Assembly: GCF_003852315.1 (NCBI RefSeq)
Contig: NZ_CP027762.1
Location: 1 to 64,000 of the forward strand
DNA length: 64,000 nt
Direction: 5' to 3'
Origin: Pseudomonas sp. LBUM920
GTDB taxonomy: Bacteria; Pseudomonadota; Gammaproteobacteria; Pseudomonadales; Pseudomonadaceae
The notes beneath the pieces were generated by a model. It did no database searches. It worked only from the letters and a program-made list of their open reading frames with translations, and was not told where the DNA came from. Below, one piece after another: positions 33,838-42,649 of this stretch. The position numbers and the translations under genes are program-made. Position 1 is the first letter of the stretch; every line of letters begins with the position of its first letter.

Positions 33838-34986
33838 ATGAAAATCACCAAACTGACCACCTTCATCGTCCCGCCGCGCTGGTGCTTCCTAAAGGTCGAA
33901 ACCGACCAGGGCGTGACCGGCTGGGGTGAACCTGTGGTCGAGGGCCGCGCGCACACTGTGGCGGCGGCTGTCGAAGAACTTTCCGACTACCTGATCGGCA
34001 AAGACCCACGCAATATCGAAGACATCTGGACGGTGCTCTATCGCGGCGGCTTCTACCGGGGCGGCGCCGTGCACATGAGCGCTCTCGCGGGTATCGACCA
34101 GGCGCTGTGGGACATCAAGGGCAAGGCGTTGGGCGTGTCGGTCAGCGATCTGTTGGGCGGCCAGGTGCGCGACAAGATTCGCGTGTATTCATGGATCGGC
34201 GGCGACCGCCCCGCCGATACCGCGCGTGCCGCCAAAGAGGCCGTGGCCCGTGGCTTCACTGCCGTGAAAATGAACGGCACCGAGGAGCTGCAGTTTGTCG
34301 ACAGTTTCGAAAAAGTCGACCTGGCCCTGGCTAACGTTGCCGCCGTGCGCGATGCGGTGGGCCCGAACGTCGGCATTGGCGTCGACTTCCATGGTCGCGT
34401 GCACAAGCCCATGGCCAAGGTGCTGATGAAAGAACTCGACCCTTACAAACTGATGTTTATCGAAGAGCCGGTGCTCAGCGAAAACTACGAAGCGCTCAAA
34501 GAACTGGCGCCGCTGACCAGCACGCCGATTGCCTTGGGCGAGCGCCTGTTCTCGCGCTGGGACTTCAAGCGCGTGCTCAGCGAAGGTTACGTCGACATCA
34601 TCCAGCCGGACGCCTCCCACGCCGGCGGCATCACCGAAACCCGCAAGATCGCCAACATGGCCGAAGCCTACGACGTGGCCCTGGCCCTGCACTGCCCGCT
34701 CGGCCCGATCGCCCTGGCGGCCTGCCTGCAATTGGACGCGGTTTGCTACAACGCGTTTATCCAGGAACAAAGCCTGGGCATCCACTACAACGAGAGCAAC
34801 GACCTGCTTGACTATGTGCGTGACCCGGGCGTGTTCGACTATGACAAAGGCTTTGTGAAAATCCCCAACGGGCCAGGCCTGGGCATCGAGATCAACGAGG
34901 AATACGTGATCGAGCGCGCGGCTATCGGCCACCGCTGGCGCAACCCGATCTGGCGGCATGCCGACGGCAGCTTTGCCGAGTGGTAA
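33838..34986 (+). CDS. dgoD: D-galactonate dehydratase
   Basis: DgoD removes water from D-galactonate to give 2-keto-3-deoxygalactonate. It has 382 residues and belongs to the mandelate racemase branch of the enolase superfamily. Metal ligands D183, E209 and E235 and the catalytic H185 and H285 (LHCPLGP) fall at the same numbers as in the E. coli enzyme. I start at ATG 33838 behind AAGAGAGATAAGAAG. It lies 61 bp after dgoA. Confidence 0.97.
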   Translation: MKITKLTTFIVPPRWCFLKVETDQGVTGWGEPVVEGRAHTVAAAVEELSDYLIGKDPRNIEDIWTVLYRGGFYRGGAVHMSALAGIDQALWDIKGKALGVSVSDLLGGQVRDKIRVYSWIGGDRPADTARAAKEAVARGFTAVKMNGTEELQFVDSFEKVDLALANVAAVRDAVGPNVGIGVDFHGRVHKPMAKVLMKELDPYKLMFIEEPVLSENYEALKELAPLTSTPIALGERLFSRWDFKRVLSEGYVDIIQPDASHAGGITETRKIANMAEAYDVALALHCPLGPIALAACLQLDAVCYNAFIQEQSLGIHYNESNDLLDYVRDPGVFDYDKGFVKIPNGPGLGIEINEEYVIERAAIGHRWRNPIWRHADGSFAEW

Positions 34987-35013
34987 TCAACCCCTGACGA
35001 AATCGGACACAAA

Positions 35014-35103
35014 ATGTGGGAGGGGGCTTGCCCCCGATGGCGGTGTATCAGTTGATGCATTCGGTGACTGGCCTCCTCATCGGGGGCAAGTCCCCTCCCA
35101 CAT
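35014..35103. repeat. REP pair F inside the dgo operon
   Basis: Arms GTGGGAGGGGGCTTGCCCCC and GGGGGCAAGTCCCCTCCCAC sit between dgoD and dgoT. They share a G-rich variant not seen in other pairs here. As RNA the pair would form a long hairpin between two cistrons. Confidence 0.88.
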
Positions 35104-35158
35104 CCCGGTTTACTCAGTAAGACCTGTCCTCAATAAACATAAGAAGAGGCAACCCCTC

Positions 35159-36469
35159 ATGCACCCTGAATCCTTCACCGGGCAGGCTTCTCTTGTCACG
35201 CCCAGCAGAAAGCGTTTCTTCATCATGGTGCTGCTGTTTATCACCGTGGTGATCAACTACCTCGACCGCAGCAACCTGTCGATTGCCGCCCCGGCGCTGA
35301 CCAGCGAGCTGGGCATCGACCCGGTGCATGTCGGGCTGATCTTCTCGGCGTTCGGCTGGACCTACGCCGCCATGCAGATCCCCGGCGGCTGGCTGGTGGA
35401 CCGTGTGCCGCCCCGCATTCTCTACACCGTGGCCTTGCTGCTGTGGTCGATTGCCACCGTGATGCTCGGTTTTGCCGCCAGCTTTATCGCGCTGTTTGTG
35501 CTGCGCATGGCGGTCGGCGCGCTGGAAGCGCCGGCCTATCCGATCAACAGTCGCGTGGTCACCACCTGGTTTCCCGAACGCGAGCGTGCCACGGCCATTG
35601 GCGTTTACACCTCCGGCCAGTTTGTCGGGCTGGCGTTTCTCACGCCGGTACTGGCCTGGCTGCAACACGCGTTCGGCTGGCACATGGTGTTTGTCGCCAC
35701 CGGTGGCGTGGGCATTGTGTGGGCGCTGATCTGGTACGCGGTGTACCGCGAGCCGAAGGACTTCAAAGGCGCCAATGCGGCTGAAATCGAGCTGATCCGC
35801 GAAGGCGGCGGGCTCGTGGATATGCAGGCCAAGGCGGTCAAGGCGCCTTTCAGTTGGGTCGATCTTGGGATCGTACTGAGCAAGCGCAAACTGTGGGGCA
35901 TCTACCTGGGGCAGTTCTGCCTGAACTCCACGTTGTGGTTTTTTCTGACGTGGTTCCCGACCTACCTGGTGAAATATCGCGGCATGGACTTCATCAAGTC
36001 GGGCTTGCTGGCGTCGCTGCCCTTTCTGGCGGCGTTTGTGGGTGTGCTGTGTTCGGGGCTGTTTTCTGACTGGCTGATTCGCCGCGGCACGTCGGTAGGC
36101 TTTGCGCGCAAGTTGCCGATTATTGGTGGGCTGTTGATTTCTACCGCGATCATTGGCGCCAACTATGTGGATTCGACGGCGTGGGTGATTGCGTTTCTGG
36201 CGGTGGCGTTCTTTGGGAACGGTTTGGCGTCGATTACCTGGTCGCTGGTGTCGACCTTGGCGCCGGCGCGGCTGCTGGGGTTGACCGGAGGGGTGTTTAA
36301 CTTCATCGGTAACTTGTCGGCGATTACTACGCCGATTGTGATTGGCTTTTTGGCCAGTGGTGATTCGTTTGCGCCGGCGATTACCTACATTGCGGTGCTG
36401 GCGTTGTTGGGCGCGCTGTCCTATGTGTTGCTTGTAGGCAAAGTCGAACGTATAGAACTGAAGGAATAG
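35159..36469 (+). CDS. dgoT: D-galactonate MFS transporter
   Basis: A major facilitator superfamily symporter (ACS family, DgoT/GudP-like) of 436 residues with about 12 membrane segments. Signatures include NYLDRSNLSIAAPAL in segment 1, the PGGWLVDRVPPRILY loop 2-3 motif and EAPAYPINSRVVTTWFPERERATA. Context with dgoKAD assigns D-galactonate as substrate. I start at ATG 35159 (MHPESFTGQ) after AAGAGGCAA. Confidence 0.93.
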   Translation: MHPESFTGQASLVTPSRKRFFIMVLLFITVVINYLDRSNLSIAAPALTSELGIDPVHVGLIFSAFGWTYAAMQIPGGWLVDRVPPRILYTVALLLWSIATVMLGFAASFIALFVLRMAVGALEAPAYPINSRVVTTWFPERERATAIGVYTSGQFVGLAFLTPVLAWLQHAFGWHMVFVATGGVGIVWALIWYAVYREPKDFKGANAAEIELIREGGGLVDMQAKAVKAPFSWVDLGIVLSKRKLWGIYLGQFCLNSTLWFFLTWFPTYLVKYRGMDFIKSGLLASLPFLAAFVGVLCSGLFSDWLIRRGTSVGFARKLPIIGGLLISTAIIGANYVDSTAWVIAFLAVAFFGNGLASITWSLVSTLAPARLLGLTGGVFNFIGNLSAITTPIVIGFLASGDSFAPAITYIAVLALLGALSYVLLVGKVERIELKE

Positions 36470-36472
36470 CCT

Positions 36473-36677
36473 GTCGCGAGCGGGCCTCCTGTGGCGAGCG
36501 GGGCTTGCTGTGGCGAGCGGGCTTGCTCCGCGTTGGGCTGCGCAGCAGCCCCATCAAGGCTACTGCGGTCTTTCAGGGACACCGCGTTATCCGGTTCCGG
36601 GGGCGCTTCGCACCCCAACGCGGGGCAAGCCCGCTCACCACGCCAAGCTCCGTCGCCACGACAAGCCCGCTCACCAC
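36473..36677. repeat. Composite repeat: three direct plus three inverted REP-like units
   Basis: Three tandem units of the type GTGGCGAGCGGGCTTGCT (36473-36490, 36491-36509, 36510-36527) are followed by three units in the reverse orientation, GACAAGCCCGCTCACCAC type (36625-36641, 36642-36659, 36660-36677). Between them, CCGCGTTGGG (36528-36537) pairs with CCCCAACGCGG (36613-36623). The whole block lies in the convergent gap between dgoT and the CigR-like gene and can fold into a nested hairpin. Confidence 0.82.
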
Positions 36678-36693
36678 AGGGTAGTGCGAGGGA

Positions 36694-37143
36694 TTAGTTG
36701 AGTACGCCGTCCAGAATCTCGTAGACGATGCCGGTGCCGACTGCGATCAAGACCACGTCCGGGCCGGAACGGCGCCATTCATAACCCTGGTAAACCGGCA
36801 GGCGTGCCAGGGCGCGGTTGTCCAGGCGTTCGCCGTAGTAGCCGCGTGGCAGTGGCTGGCCGCGGACCAGGCGTACATTCGGTGGCGGCGGTGCGCCACG
36901 GGCGAACTGGCCGTGGTTGTCGTGGATGATCTGCCGTACCGGGCCGAAGTCCTGAGGCGGGCCGCGACGGTTGTCCTGCGGGCCACGGTGGTCATCGCCA
37001 CGTTGCTCGTGCTGGCCTTGCAGACCGCCACGGCCAGGGCCATTGTCATCGCCCCGTTGGTCGGGCGGCGCGGCCTGCACCAAGGCACTCGCGCCGAGCA
37101 TCAGCACGCCGAGACCAGCGATCAAGCGTTTAGGCATTTTCAT
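36694..37143 (-). CDS. CigR/RcnB-family exported protein
   Basis: A 149-residue exported protein with a signal peptide (about 1-24, ending ASALVQAA). A low-complexity basic and polar region rich in Gly, Asp, Arg and Gln follows (about 25-75). The C-terminal RcnB-like domain contains GQPLPRGYYGERLDNRAL and ends with a hydrophobic helix (VVLIAVGTGIVYEIL). Members include the nickel/cobalt efflux accessory RcnB and the CigR protein of Salmonella. The role in Pseudomonas is unknown. The trp terminator lies upstream. Confidence 0.85.
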   Translation of the reverse strand: MKMPKRLIAGLGVLMLGASALVQAAPPDQRGDDNGPGRGGLQGQHEQRGDDHRGPQDNRRGPPQDFGPVRQIIHDNHGQFARGAPPPPNVRLVRGQPLPRGYYGERLDNRALARLPVYQGYEWRRSGPDVVLIAVGTGIVYEILDGVLN

Positions 37144-37168
37144 GGGGTGTTTCCTCAGTACTGCACGA

Positions 37169-37205
37169 ACAAAAAAGGGATTTCGAACCGGGTTCGAAAT
37201 CCCTT
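37169..37205 (-). terminator. trpBA terminator
   Basis: A perfect 14-bp inverted repeat (37175-37188 and 37192-37205) with a 3-nt loop is followed, reading on the minus strand, by a run of six T. It lies 77 bp after the trpA stop and insulates the CigR-like gene. Confidence 0.9.
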
Positions 37206-37281
37206 GGTCTTGTCAGTTTAGGTACTGATTCGACAGTATGATTCCTCTGTATCAGGAACTTTACCTACTGCTACACGGCGT

Positions 37282-38091
37282 TTACTTACGGGCGTTGCGA
37301 ACGCCTTCCGACAGCGCCGCGCACAAGGTCAACACGCCATCAATTGCCTGCTGATCATTTTTGGCAGTGGCGATGTGATCGATCAACGCCGAACCCACCA
37401 CCACACCGTCTGCCAGGCGCGCGATAGCGGCGGCCTGTTCCGGCGTGCGGATACCAAAGCCAATGCTGATCGGCAGATCGGTATGCCGACGCAGGCGAGT
37501 CACGGCTTCTTCAACGTGCTCCAGGGTGGCCGCACCGGCACCGGTCACACCGGCCACCGACACGTAGTACACAAAGCCGGAGCTGCCATTGAGCACGGTC
37601 GGCAGACGCACGTCATCGGTGGTCGGCGTGGTCAGGCGGATAAAGTCGATGCCTGCTGCCTGGGCCGGGTCGCACAGCTCGCCGTTATGCTCAGGCGGCA
37701 TGTCGACCACGATCAGGCCGTCTACGCCGGCTTCCTTGGCGTCGCTGATGAACTGCGGCACGCCATATTTGTGGATCGGGTTGAAGTAGCCCATCAGCAC
37801 CAGCGGCGTGTCGTTGTTGTCTTTGCGGAACTCGCGAACCATCTGCAGGGTTTTCGCCAGGTTCTGCTTGGCTTCCAGCGCGCGGATGTTGGCCAGCTGA
37901 ATCGCCGGGCCGTCGGCCATCGGGTCGGTGAAGGGCATGCCCAGCTCGATCACGTCGGCACCAGCTGCCGGCAGGCCTTTGAGGATCGCCAGCGAGGTGT
38001 CATAACCCGGGTCGCCGGCGGTGACGAAAGTCACCAGGGCGGCGCGATTTTGTTCTTTGAGTTGCGCAAAACGTGTTTGCAGGCGGCTCAT
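37282..38091 (-). CDS. trpA: Tryptophan synthase alpha chain
   Basis: TrpA cleaves indole-3-glycerol phosphate to indole, which is channelled to TrpB. It has 269 residues and a TIM barrel. The catalytic Glu is in VIELGMPFTDPMADGP and the catalytic Asp in LIVVDMPPEHN. The phosphate-binding loop GFGIRTPEQA is intact. Its start overlaps the trpB stop by one base. Confidence 0.98.
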   Translation of the reverse strand: MSRLQTRFAQLKEQNRAALVTFVTAGDPGYDTSLAILKGLPAAGADVIELGMPFTDPMADGPAIQLANIRALEAKQNLAKTLQMVREFRKDNNDTPLVLMGYFNPIHKYGVPQFISDAKEAGVDGLIVVDMPPEHNGELCDPAQAAGIDFIRLTTPTTDDVRLPTVLNGSSGFVYYVSVAGVTGAGAATLEHVEEAVTRLRRHTDLPISIGFGIRTPEQAAAIARLADGVVVGSALIDHIATAKNDQQAIDGVLTLCAALSEGVRNARK

Positions 38092-39317
38092 CAGTGTTTC
38101 TCCTGCTTCGACTGTTCCATATGGTGCATCACGGTTTGCATGTCTTTGTCGCCACGGCCGGAGAGGTTGAGCACCATCAGGTGATCTTTCGGCAGGTTCG
38201 GTGCGCGTTTGAACACTTCAGCCAGGGCGTGGGCGCTTTCCAGTGCAGGAATAATCCCTTCCAGGCGGCAGCATTTGTGGAACGCCTCGAGGGCTTCGTC
38301 GTCGGTCACCGAGGTGTACTGGACGCGGCCGATGTCATGCAACCAGGCGTGTTCAGGGCCGATGCCCGGGTAGTCGAGGCCGGCGGAAATCGAGTGGGCG
38401 TCAATGATCTGGCCGTCGTCATCCTGCAGCAGGAAGGTGCGGTTGCCGTGCAGCACGCCAGGTACGCCACCGTTTAGGCTGGCGGCGTGCTTGCCGGTTT
38501 CGATGCCGTGGCCGGCCGCTTCAACGCCGATGATCTCGACGCTGGTGTCATCCAGGAACGGGTGGAACAGGCCCATGGCATTGGAACCGCCGCCGATGCA
38601 CGCCACCAGGCTGTCCGGCAGGCGGCCTTCCTGGGCTTGCAGTTGGTCGCGGGTTTCTTTGCCGATCACGGCCTGGAAGTCGCGCACCATCGCCGGGTAG
38701 GGGTGTGGGCCGGCTACGGTGCCGATCAGGTAGAAGGTATCGTCGACGTTGGTTACCCAGTCACGCAGGGCTTCGTTCATCGCGTCTTTGAGGGTGCCGG
38801 TGCCGGCGACCACCGGGATTACTTCGGCGCCCAGCAGCTTCATGCGGAACACGTTGGCCTGCTGGCGCTCGATGTCGGTGGTGCCCATGTAAATCACACA
38901 GTCGAGGCCAAAACGCGCAGCCACGGTGGCGGTGGCCACGCCGTGCATGCCGGCGCCGGTCTCGGCGATGATGCGTTTCTTGCCCATGCGCCGCGCCAGC
39001 AGGATCTGGCCGATGCAGTTGTTGATCTTGTGCGCGCCGGTGTGGTTGAGCTCTTCGCGCTTGAGGTAAATCTTGGCGCCGCCGCAGAATTCAGTCAGAC
39101 GCTCAGCGAAATACAACGGGCTTGGACGTCCGACGTAGTCGCGCTGGAAGTAGGCCAATTCTTCGTTGAATGCCGGATCGATCTTGGCCGCTTCGTATTC
39201 GCGGGCCAGGTCGAGGATTAACGGCATCAGGGTTTCAGCGACGTAGCGGCCGCCGAACGCGCCAAACAAGCCGTTGGCGTCTGGGCCGTTGCGTAGATCG
39301 GTCTGGGACTGAGTCAT
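38091..39317 (-). CDS. trpB: Tryptophan synthase beta chain
   Basis: TrpB condenses indole with serine to tryptophan using pyridoxal phosphate. It has 408 residues. The PLP lysine lies in KREELNHTGAHKINN, and the phosphate-binding loop is CIGGGSNAMG. It is divergent from trpI with 109 bp between them, the arrangement in which TrpI plus indoleglycerol phosphate activates trpBA in Pseudomonas. Confidence 0.98.
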   Translation of the reverse strand: MTQSQTDLRNGPDANGLFGAFGGRYVAETLMPLILDLAREYEAAKIDPAFNEELAYFQRDYVGRPSPLYFAERLTEFCGGAKIYLKREELNHTGAHKINNCIGQILLARRMGKKRIIAETGAGMHGVATATVAARFGLDCVIYMGTTDIERQQANVFRMKLLGAEVIPVVAGTGTLKDAMNEALRDWVTNVDDTFYLIGTVAGPHPYPAMVRDFQAVIGKETRDQLQAQEGRLPDSLVACIGGGSNAMGLFHPFLDDTSVEIIGVEAAGHGIETGKHAASLNGGVPGVLHGNRTFLLQDDDGQIIDAHSISAGLDYPGIGPEHAWLHDIGRVQYTSVTDDEALEAFHKCCRLEGIIPALESAHALAEVFKRAPNLPKDHLMVLNLSGRGDKDMQTVMHHMEQSKQEKH

Positions 39318-39426
39318 GGGGCGCTCCAGTAAAGAATGTGAGGAGAGGCAATGAGCGCCACTCTACCCCTGACGCGCTACGCTGAAAACCGATAAGATCG
39401 CCGCAACCTGTCAGGAAAACTCACAG
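39318..39426. promoter_or_regulatory. trpB-trpI divergent control region
   Basis: This 109-bp gap must hold the trpBA and trpI promoters. Pseudomonas TrpI is known to bind sites here. I could not confidently align the TrpI half-sites by eye. Confidence 0.6.
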
Positions 39427-40323
39427 ATGAGCCGAGACCTTCCACCCCTCAATGCCTTGCGTGCATTTGAAGCCACAGCCCGGCTCAACAGCGTTAGCCA
39501 GGCTGCCGAGCAACTCCATGTGACCCATGGCGCCGTCAGCCGCCAGTTGAAGGTGCTGGAGGAGCATTTGGGTGTCAGCCTGTTCGCCAAGGATGGGCGC
39601 GGCCTTAAACTCACAGATGCCGGTGTTCGGCTACGCGATGCCAGCGCAGAGGCGTTCGAACGTTTGAGGGATGTCTGCGCCGAGCTGACCCAGGCCAGCG
39701 CCGACGCGCCGTTCGTGCTGGGCTGTTCGGGCAGTTTGTTGGCGCGTTGGTTGATCCCGCGCCTGGGCCGCTTGAACGCCGACCTGCCGGACTTGCGCTT
39801 GCACCTGTCAGCAGGTGACGGCGATCTCGACCCCAGGCGTCCCGGCCTCGACGCCCTGCTGGTGTTCGCTGAGCCGCCGTGGCCGGCGGACATGCAGGTG
39901 TACGAGTTGGCCAGTGAGCGCATCGGCCCGGTGATGAGCCCGCGCTTCGCCGGTTACGAGCGTTTGCGCCAAGCCCCGGCGCATGCCCTGTGCGGCGAAG
40001 CCTTGTTGCACACCACCTCGCGCCCGCAAGCCTGGCCCAGTTGGGCGCAGCAATACGGCATCGCACCCGGCGCGTTGAAACACGGCCAGGGGTTTGAGCA
40101 TTTGTATTATTTACTGGAGGCGGCAGTGGCAGGGCTTGGGGTGGCAATTGCGCCAGAGCCGCTGGTGGCAGAGGACCTGCGTGCGGGTCGCCTGGTGGCG
40201 CCGTGGGGTTTCAGCGAAACCCTGGCGCACCTGGCGCTGTGGCTACCCAAGCGCGCCGCAGACGGGCGCGCGGGTCAACTGGCGCAGTGGCTCAAGGCAG
40301 AGCTGTTGCGCCAGCCGGTGTAG
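39427..40323 (+). CDS. trpI: LysR-family activator of trpBA
   Basis: TrpI activates trpBA when indole-3-glycerol phosphate accumulates. It has 298 residues: winged helix at about 5-62 (LNALRAFEATARLNSVSQAAEQLHVTHGAVSRQLKVLEEHL) and a periplasmic-binding-like effector domain. The MSRDLPPLNALRAFEA start and the position next to trpB identify it. Confidence 0.96.
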   Translation: MSRDLPPLNALRAFEATARLNSVSQAAEQLHVTHGAVSRQLKVLEEHLGVSLFAKDGRGLKLTDAGVRLRDASAEAFERLRDVCAELTQASADAPFVLGCSGSLLARWLIPRLGRLNADLPDLRLHLSAGDGDLDPRRPGLDALLVFAEPPWPADMQVYELASERIGPVMSPRFAGYERLRQAPAHALCGEALLHTTSRPQAWPSWAQQYGIAPGALKHGQGFEHLYYLLEAAVAGLGVAIAPEPLVAEDLRAGRLVAPWGFSETLAHLALWLPKRAADGRAGQLAQWLKAELLRQPV

Positions 40324-40331
40324 CCGATATT

Positions 40332-40658
40332 TCAGTCGCCGCGTTTGCACAGCAGGTAAGCCGCCAGCAGACCCAGCGCGCCAACGGCGACGCCGGCGGT
40401 AGTCCATGGGTGCTCTTGTGCGTAGTCCCGGGTTGCAACACCGGTTTCGCGGATTTTGACTTTGCTTTCTTCGTAGGCATCGCTGATCAGATGACGGGAA
40501 TGCTTGAGGGCATTCTCGGCATTGCTTTTCAGGGCCTTCAGCGTTTTGCGCGACTCGTCGGACGCATCGTCCTTAAGGCTCTCAAGGGACTTGAGAAGGC
40601 TCGAAATCTCGGCTTCCATGCTTTCCAGCGACGCTTTGCGTAAAGAAGTGTTGGCCAT
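40332..40658 (-). CDS. DUF883 (ElaB/YqjD-type) membrane-anchored protein
   Basis: A 108-residue protein with a long, charged helical region (about 1-80) and a single C-terminal hydrophobic segment (TTAGVAVGALGLLAAYLL) followed by CKRGD. This is the DUF883 pattern; the E. coli homologues ElaB and YqjD bind ribosomes at the inner membrane in stationary phase and stress. I chose MANTSLRKAS at 40658. It ends 8 bp from the trpI stop in convergent orientation. Confidence 0.9.
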   Translation of the reverse strand: MANTSLRKASLESMEAEISSLLKSLESLKDDASDESRKTLKALKSNAENALKHSRHLISDAYEESKVKIRETGVATRDYAQEHPWTTAGVAVGALGLLAAYLLCKRGD

Positions 40659-40812
40659 GTGGACTCTCCTGAAGTGATTGAGTGGCATGTGTAGATACCG
40701 ACTCCAGCGTTTTCAGAAAGTGCAGTAAATCTGAACTTTTGAGTGGGAATAGTCGCCAGAAGCAGTACGAACATTGACTGCTACGCTCACTAAAGACCTC
40801 AGGAGAAACGCC

Positions 40813-41028
40813 ATGTCAGATCATCACACGTACAAGAAAGTCGAATTGGTGGGTTCGTCGGCGACCAGCATCGAAGACGCCATCAACAATGCCCTCGCTG
40901 AAGCGAACAAAAGCATCAAGCACCTGGAATGGTTCGAAGTGACTGAAACCCGTGGGCACATCAAGGACGGCAAGGCCGCGCACTTCCAGGTCACGCTCAA
41001 GGTAGGATTCCGAATCGCCAGTAGTTGA
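40813..41028 (+). CDS. Dodecin
   Basis: A 71-residue dodecin, a hollow dodecameric flavin-storage protein. The start SDHHTYKKVELVGSSATSIEDAI and the flavin-stacking Trp in HLEWFEVTETRGHI are diagnostic. ATG follows AGGAGAAACGCC. A GAACTT hexamer at 40733 resembles an AlgU -35 element, but no good -10 follows. Confidence 0.94.
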   Translation: MSDHHTYKKVELVGSSATSIEDAINNALAEANKSIKHLEWFEVTETRGHIKDGKAAHFQVTLKVGFRIASS

Positions 41029-41143
41029 TCACGTCGGTTGAACTTTGCCGACTGGCCGATTGCCATAACCTGCGCTACAACCAATGGGTGCCGATGCGAA
41101 AGCGTCGGCACGCTCTTTTCGATCAGCGCAAGGAAAGTAACGG

Positions 41144-41371
41144 ATGAAGAAGTTCCTGTTAGCGGTAGGTTTGTTGAGCATTGCGGGCACAGCCCTGGCG
41201 GCGGGCAAGCCTTGTGAAGAGCTGAAAGGCGAAATCGCAGCGAAAATCGACGCCAAGGGCGCCTCGGGTTACTCGCTGGAGGTGGTAGACAAAGGCGCGG
41301 CACCCAGCGACCACAAAGTCGTCGGTAGCTGCGAAGCCGGCACCAAGGAAATCGTCTACAAGCGCGGTTAA
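41144..41371 (+). CDS. DUF1161 periplasmic protein, copy 1
   Basis: A 75-residue exported protein with a signal peptide (about 1-20, ending ALAA) and a conserved core CEELKGEIAAKIDAKGASGY ... VVGSCEAGTKEIVY with two cysteines, probably a disulfide. The family is of unknown function. A paralogue lies 2 kb downstream (43333). A GAACTT hexamer occurs at 41040. Confidence 0.9.
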   Translation: MKKFLLAVGLLSIAGTALAAGKPCEELKGEIAAKIDAKGASGYSLEVVDKGAAPSDHKVVGSCEAGTKEIVYKRG

Positions 41372-41388
41372 CCCCTTGCTCCAGACAT

Positions 41389-41420
41389 AAAAAACGACGC
41401 ACAGGTGCGTCGTTTTTTTT
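41389..41420. terminator. Terminator after DUF1161 copy 1
   Basis: AAAAAACGACGCAC pairs with GTGCGTCGTTTTTT around a minimal loop, with T and A runs on either side. It can serve both the DUF1161 gene and the convergent monooxygenase gene. Confidence 0.88.
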
Positions 41421-41431
41421 GCCTGCCGATG

Positions 41432-42433
41432 TTAGCCCTTCATCAACTGCGCCAGCAGCTCGTAGGAATGAATCCGGTCGGCATGCTCGTACAGGTCGCA
41501 GGTAAAGATCAGCTCATCGGCACCGGTCTGCTCAACCAGCACGTCCAGTTTCGCGCGGATCTTCGCCGGGCTGCCGACCATCGCCAGGCCGAGGAAGCTG
41601 CCGACCGCGTCTTTTTCATGGGGCAGCCACAGGCCGTCCATGGTCTTGACCGGCGGACGTTGCACCAGGCTTTGCCCGCGCATCAGCGCGAGGATGCGCT
41701 GGTACACCGAGGTGGCCAGGTAATCGGCCTGCTCGTCGGTATCGGCGGCCACCAGCGGGATGCCCAGCATCACGTAGGGCTTGTCCAATACGGCTGAAGG
41801 CTTGAAGTGATTGCGGTACACGCGAATAGCTTCATGCATCAGGCGTGGTGCGAAATGCGAGGCGAACGCGTAGGGCAAACCGCGCTCACCGGCCAATTGC
41901 GCGCTGAACAAACTGGAGCCGAGCAACCACACGGGCACGTTGGTTCCGGTGCCCGGCACGGCAATAACCCGTTGATCCGGCGTGCGTGGGCCCAGGTAAG
42001 CCATCAGCTCGGCCACATCATCAGGGAAGTCGTCGGCGCTGCCCGAGCGTTCGCGGCGCAGGGCGCGGGCGGTCATCTGATCAGAACCCGGCGCGCGGCC
42101 CAGGCCCAGGTCGATCCGGCCCGGATACAGGCTTTCCAGGGTGCCGAACTGCTCAGCGATCACCAACGGTGCATGGTTGGGCAGCATTACGCCGCCGGAG
42201 CCGACCCGGATGGTCGAGGTGCCACCGGCCAGGTAGCCGAGCAATACCGAGGTGGCAGAGCTGGCGATGCCATCCATGTTGTGGTGTTCGGCGACCCAGA
42301 AACGGTTGTAGCCAAACTTTTCCACGTGCTGGGCCAGGTCCAGGGAATTGCGCAACGACTGCGCCGGGCTGCCGTTGGCGCGCACGGGCACCAGGTCCAG
42401 GGTCGAGAATTTCACGTCGGACAGCGATTTCAT
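41432..42433 (-). CDS. LLM-class flavin-dependent oxidoreductase
   Basis: A luciferase-like monooxygenase of 333 residues (bacterial YhbW-type). Signatures: FGYNRFWVAEHHNMDGIASS near the N-terminus, then RVGSGGVMLPNHAPLVIAEQ and RIDLGLGRAPGSD. These enzymes use reduced FMN to oxidise small organic molecules. No substrate can be assigned from context. It is divergent from the osmC-type gene. Confidence 0.93.
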   Translation of the reverse strand: MKSLSDVKFSTLDLVPVRANGSPAQSLRNSLDLAQHVEKFGYNRFWVAEHHNMDGIASSATSVLLGYLAGGTSTIRVGSGGVMLPNHAPLVIAEQFGTLESLYPGRIDLGLGRAPGSDQMTARALRRERSGSADDFPDDVAELMAYLGPRTPDQRVIAVPGTGTNVPVWLLGSSLFSAQLAGERGLPYAFASHFAPRLMHEAIRVYRNHFKPSAVLDKPYVMLGIPLVAADTDEQADYLATSVYQRILALMRGQSLVQRPPVKTMDGLWLPHEKDAVGSFLGLAMVGSPAKIRAKLDVLVEQTGADELIFTCDLYEHADRIHSYELLAQLMKG

Positions 42434-42583
42434 AAGCCTGCTTCTCCAATAGGTGCGCAGGCTTATAGACGAACCAAAACCTGCCGCTTCATGTGCATGT
42501 TCTATGCAATGAGGGCATATACCCGAGATTCAATAGCAGGTGGGGAAATTTCCTACTGGAATGCTAGGTTTCTCCGACAAGAT

Positions 42584-42611
42584 GAACTTTGCCAGAGCTT
42601 CTATCCTCAGA
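42584..42611 (+). promoter_or_regulatory. AlgU (sigma-22)-like promoter of the OsmC gene
   Basis: GAACTT (42584-42589) is followed after 17 nt by TCAGA (42607-42611), fitting the AlgU/RpoE pattern GAACTT-N16/17-TCnnA. The -10 lies 39 bp before the OsmC start. Osmotic and envelope stress control of OsmC genes makes this sensible. Confidence 0.6.
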
Positions 42612-42649
42612 ACCTTACTGAAGCAAAACCACCGTTCGAGGAGACCGCT

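Noticed and set aside
40733..40760. AlgU promoter before dodecin
   Set aside because: GAACTT is present, but no TCnnA element follows at 16-17 nt.
42544..42553. GGAAATTTCC palindrome before the OsmC gene
   Set aside because: A 10-bp palindrome without a known regulator match; expected by chance at this frequency.
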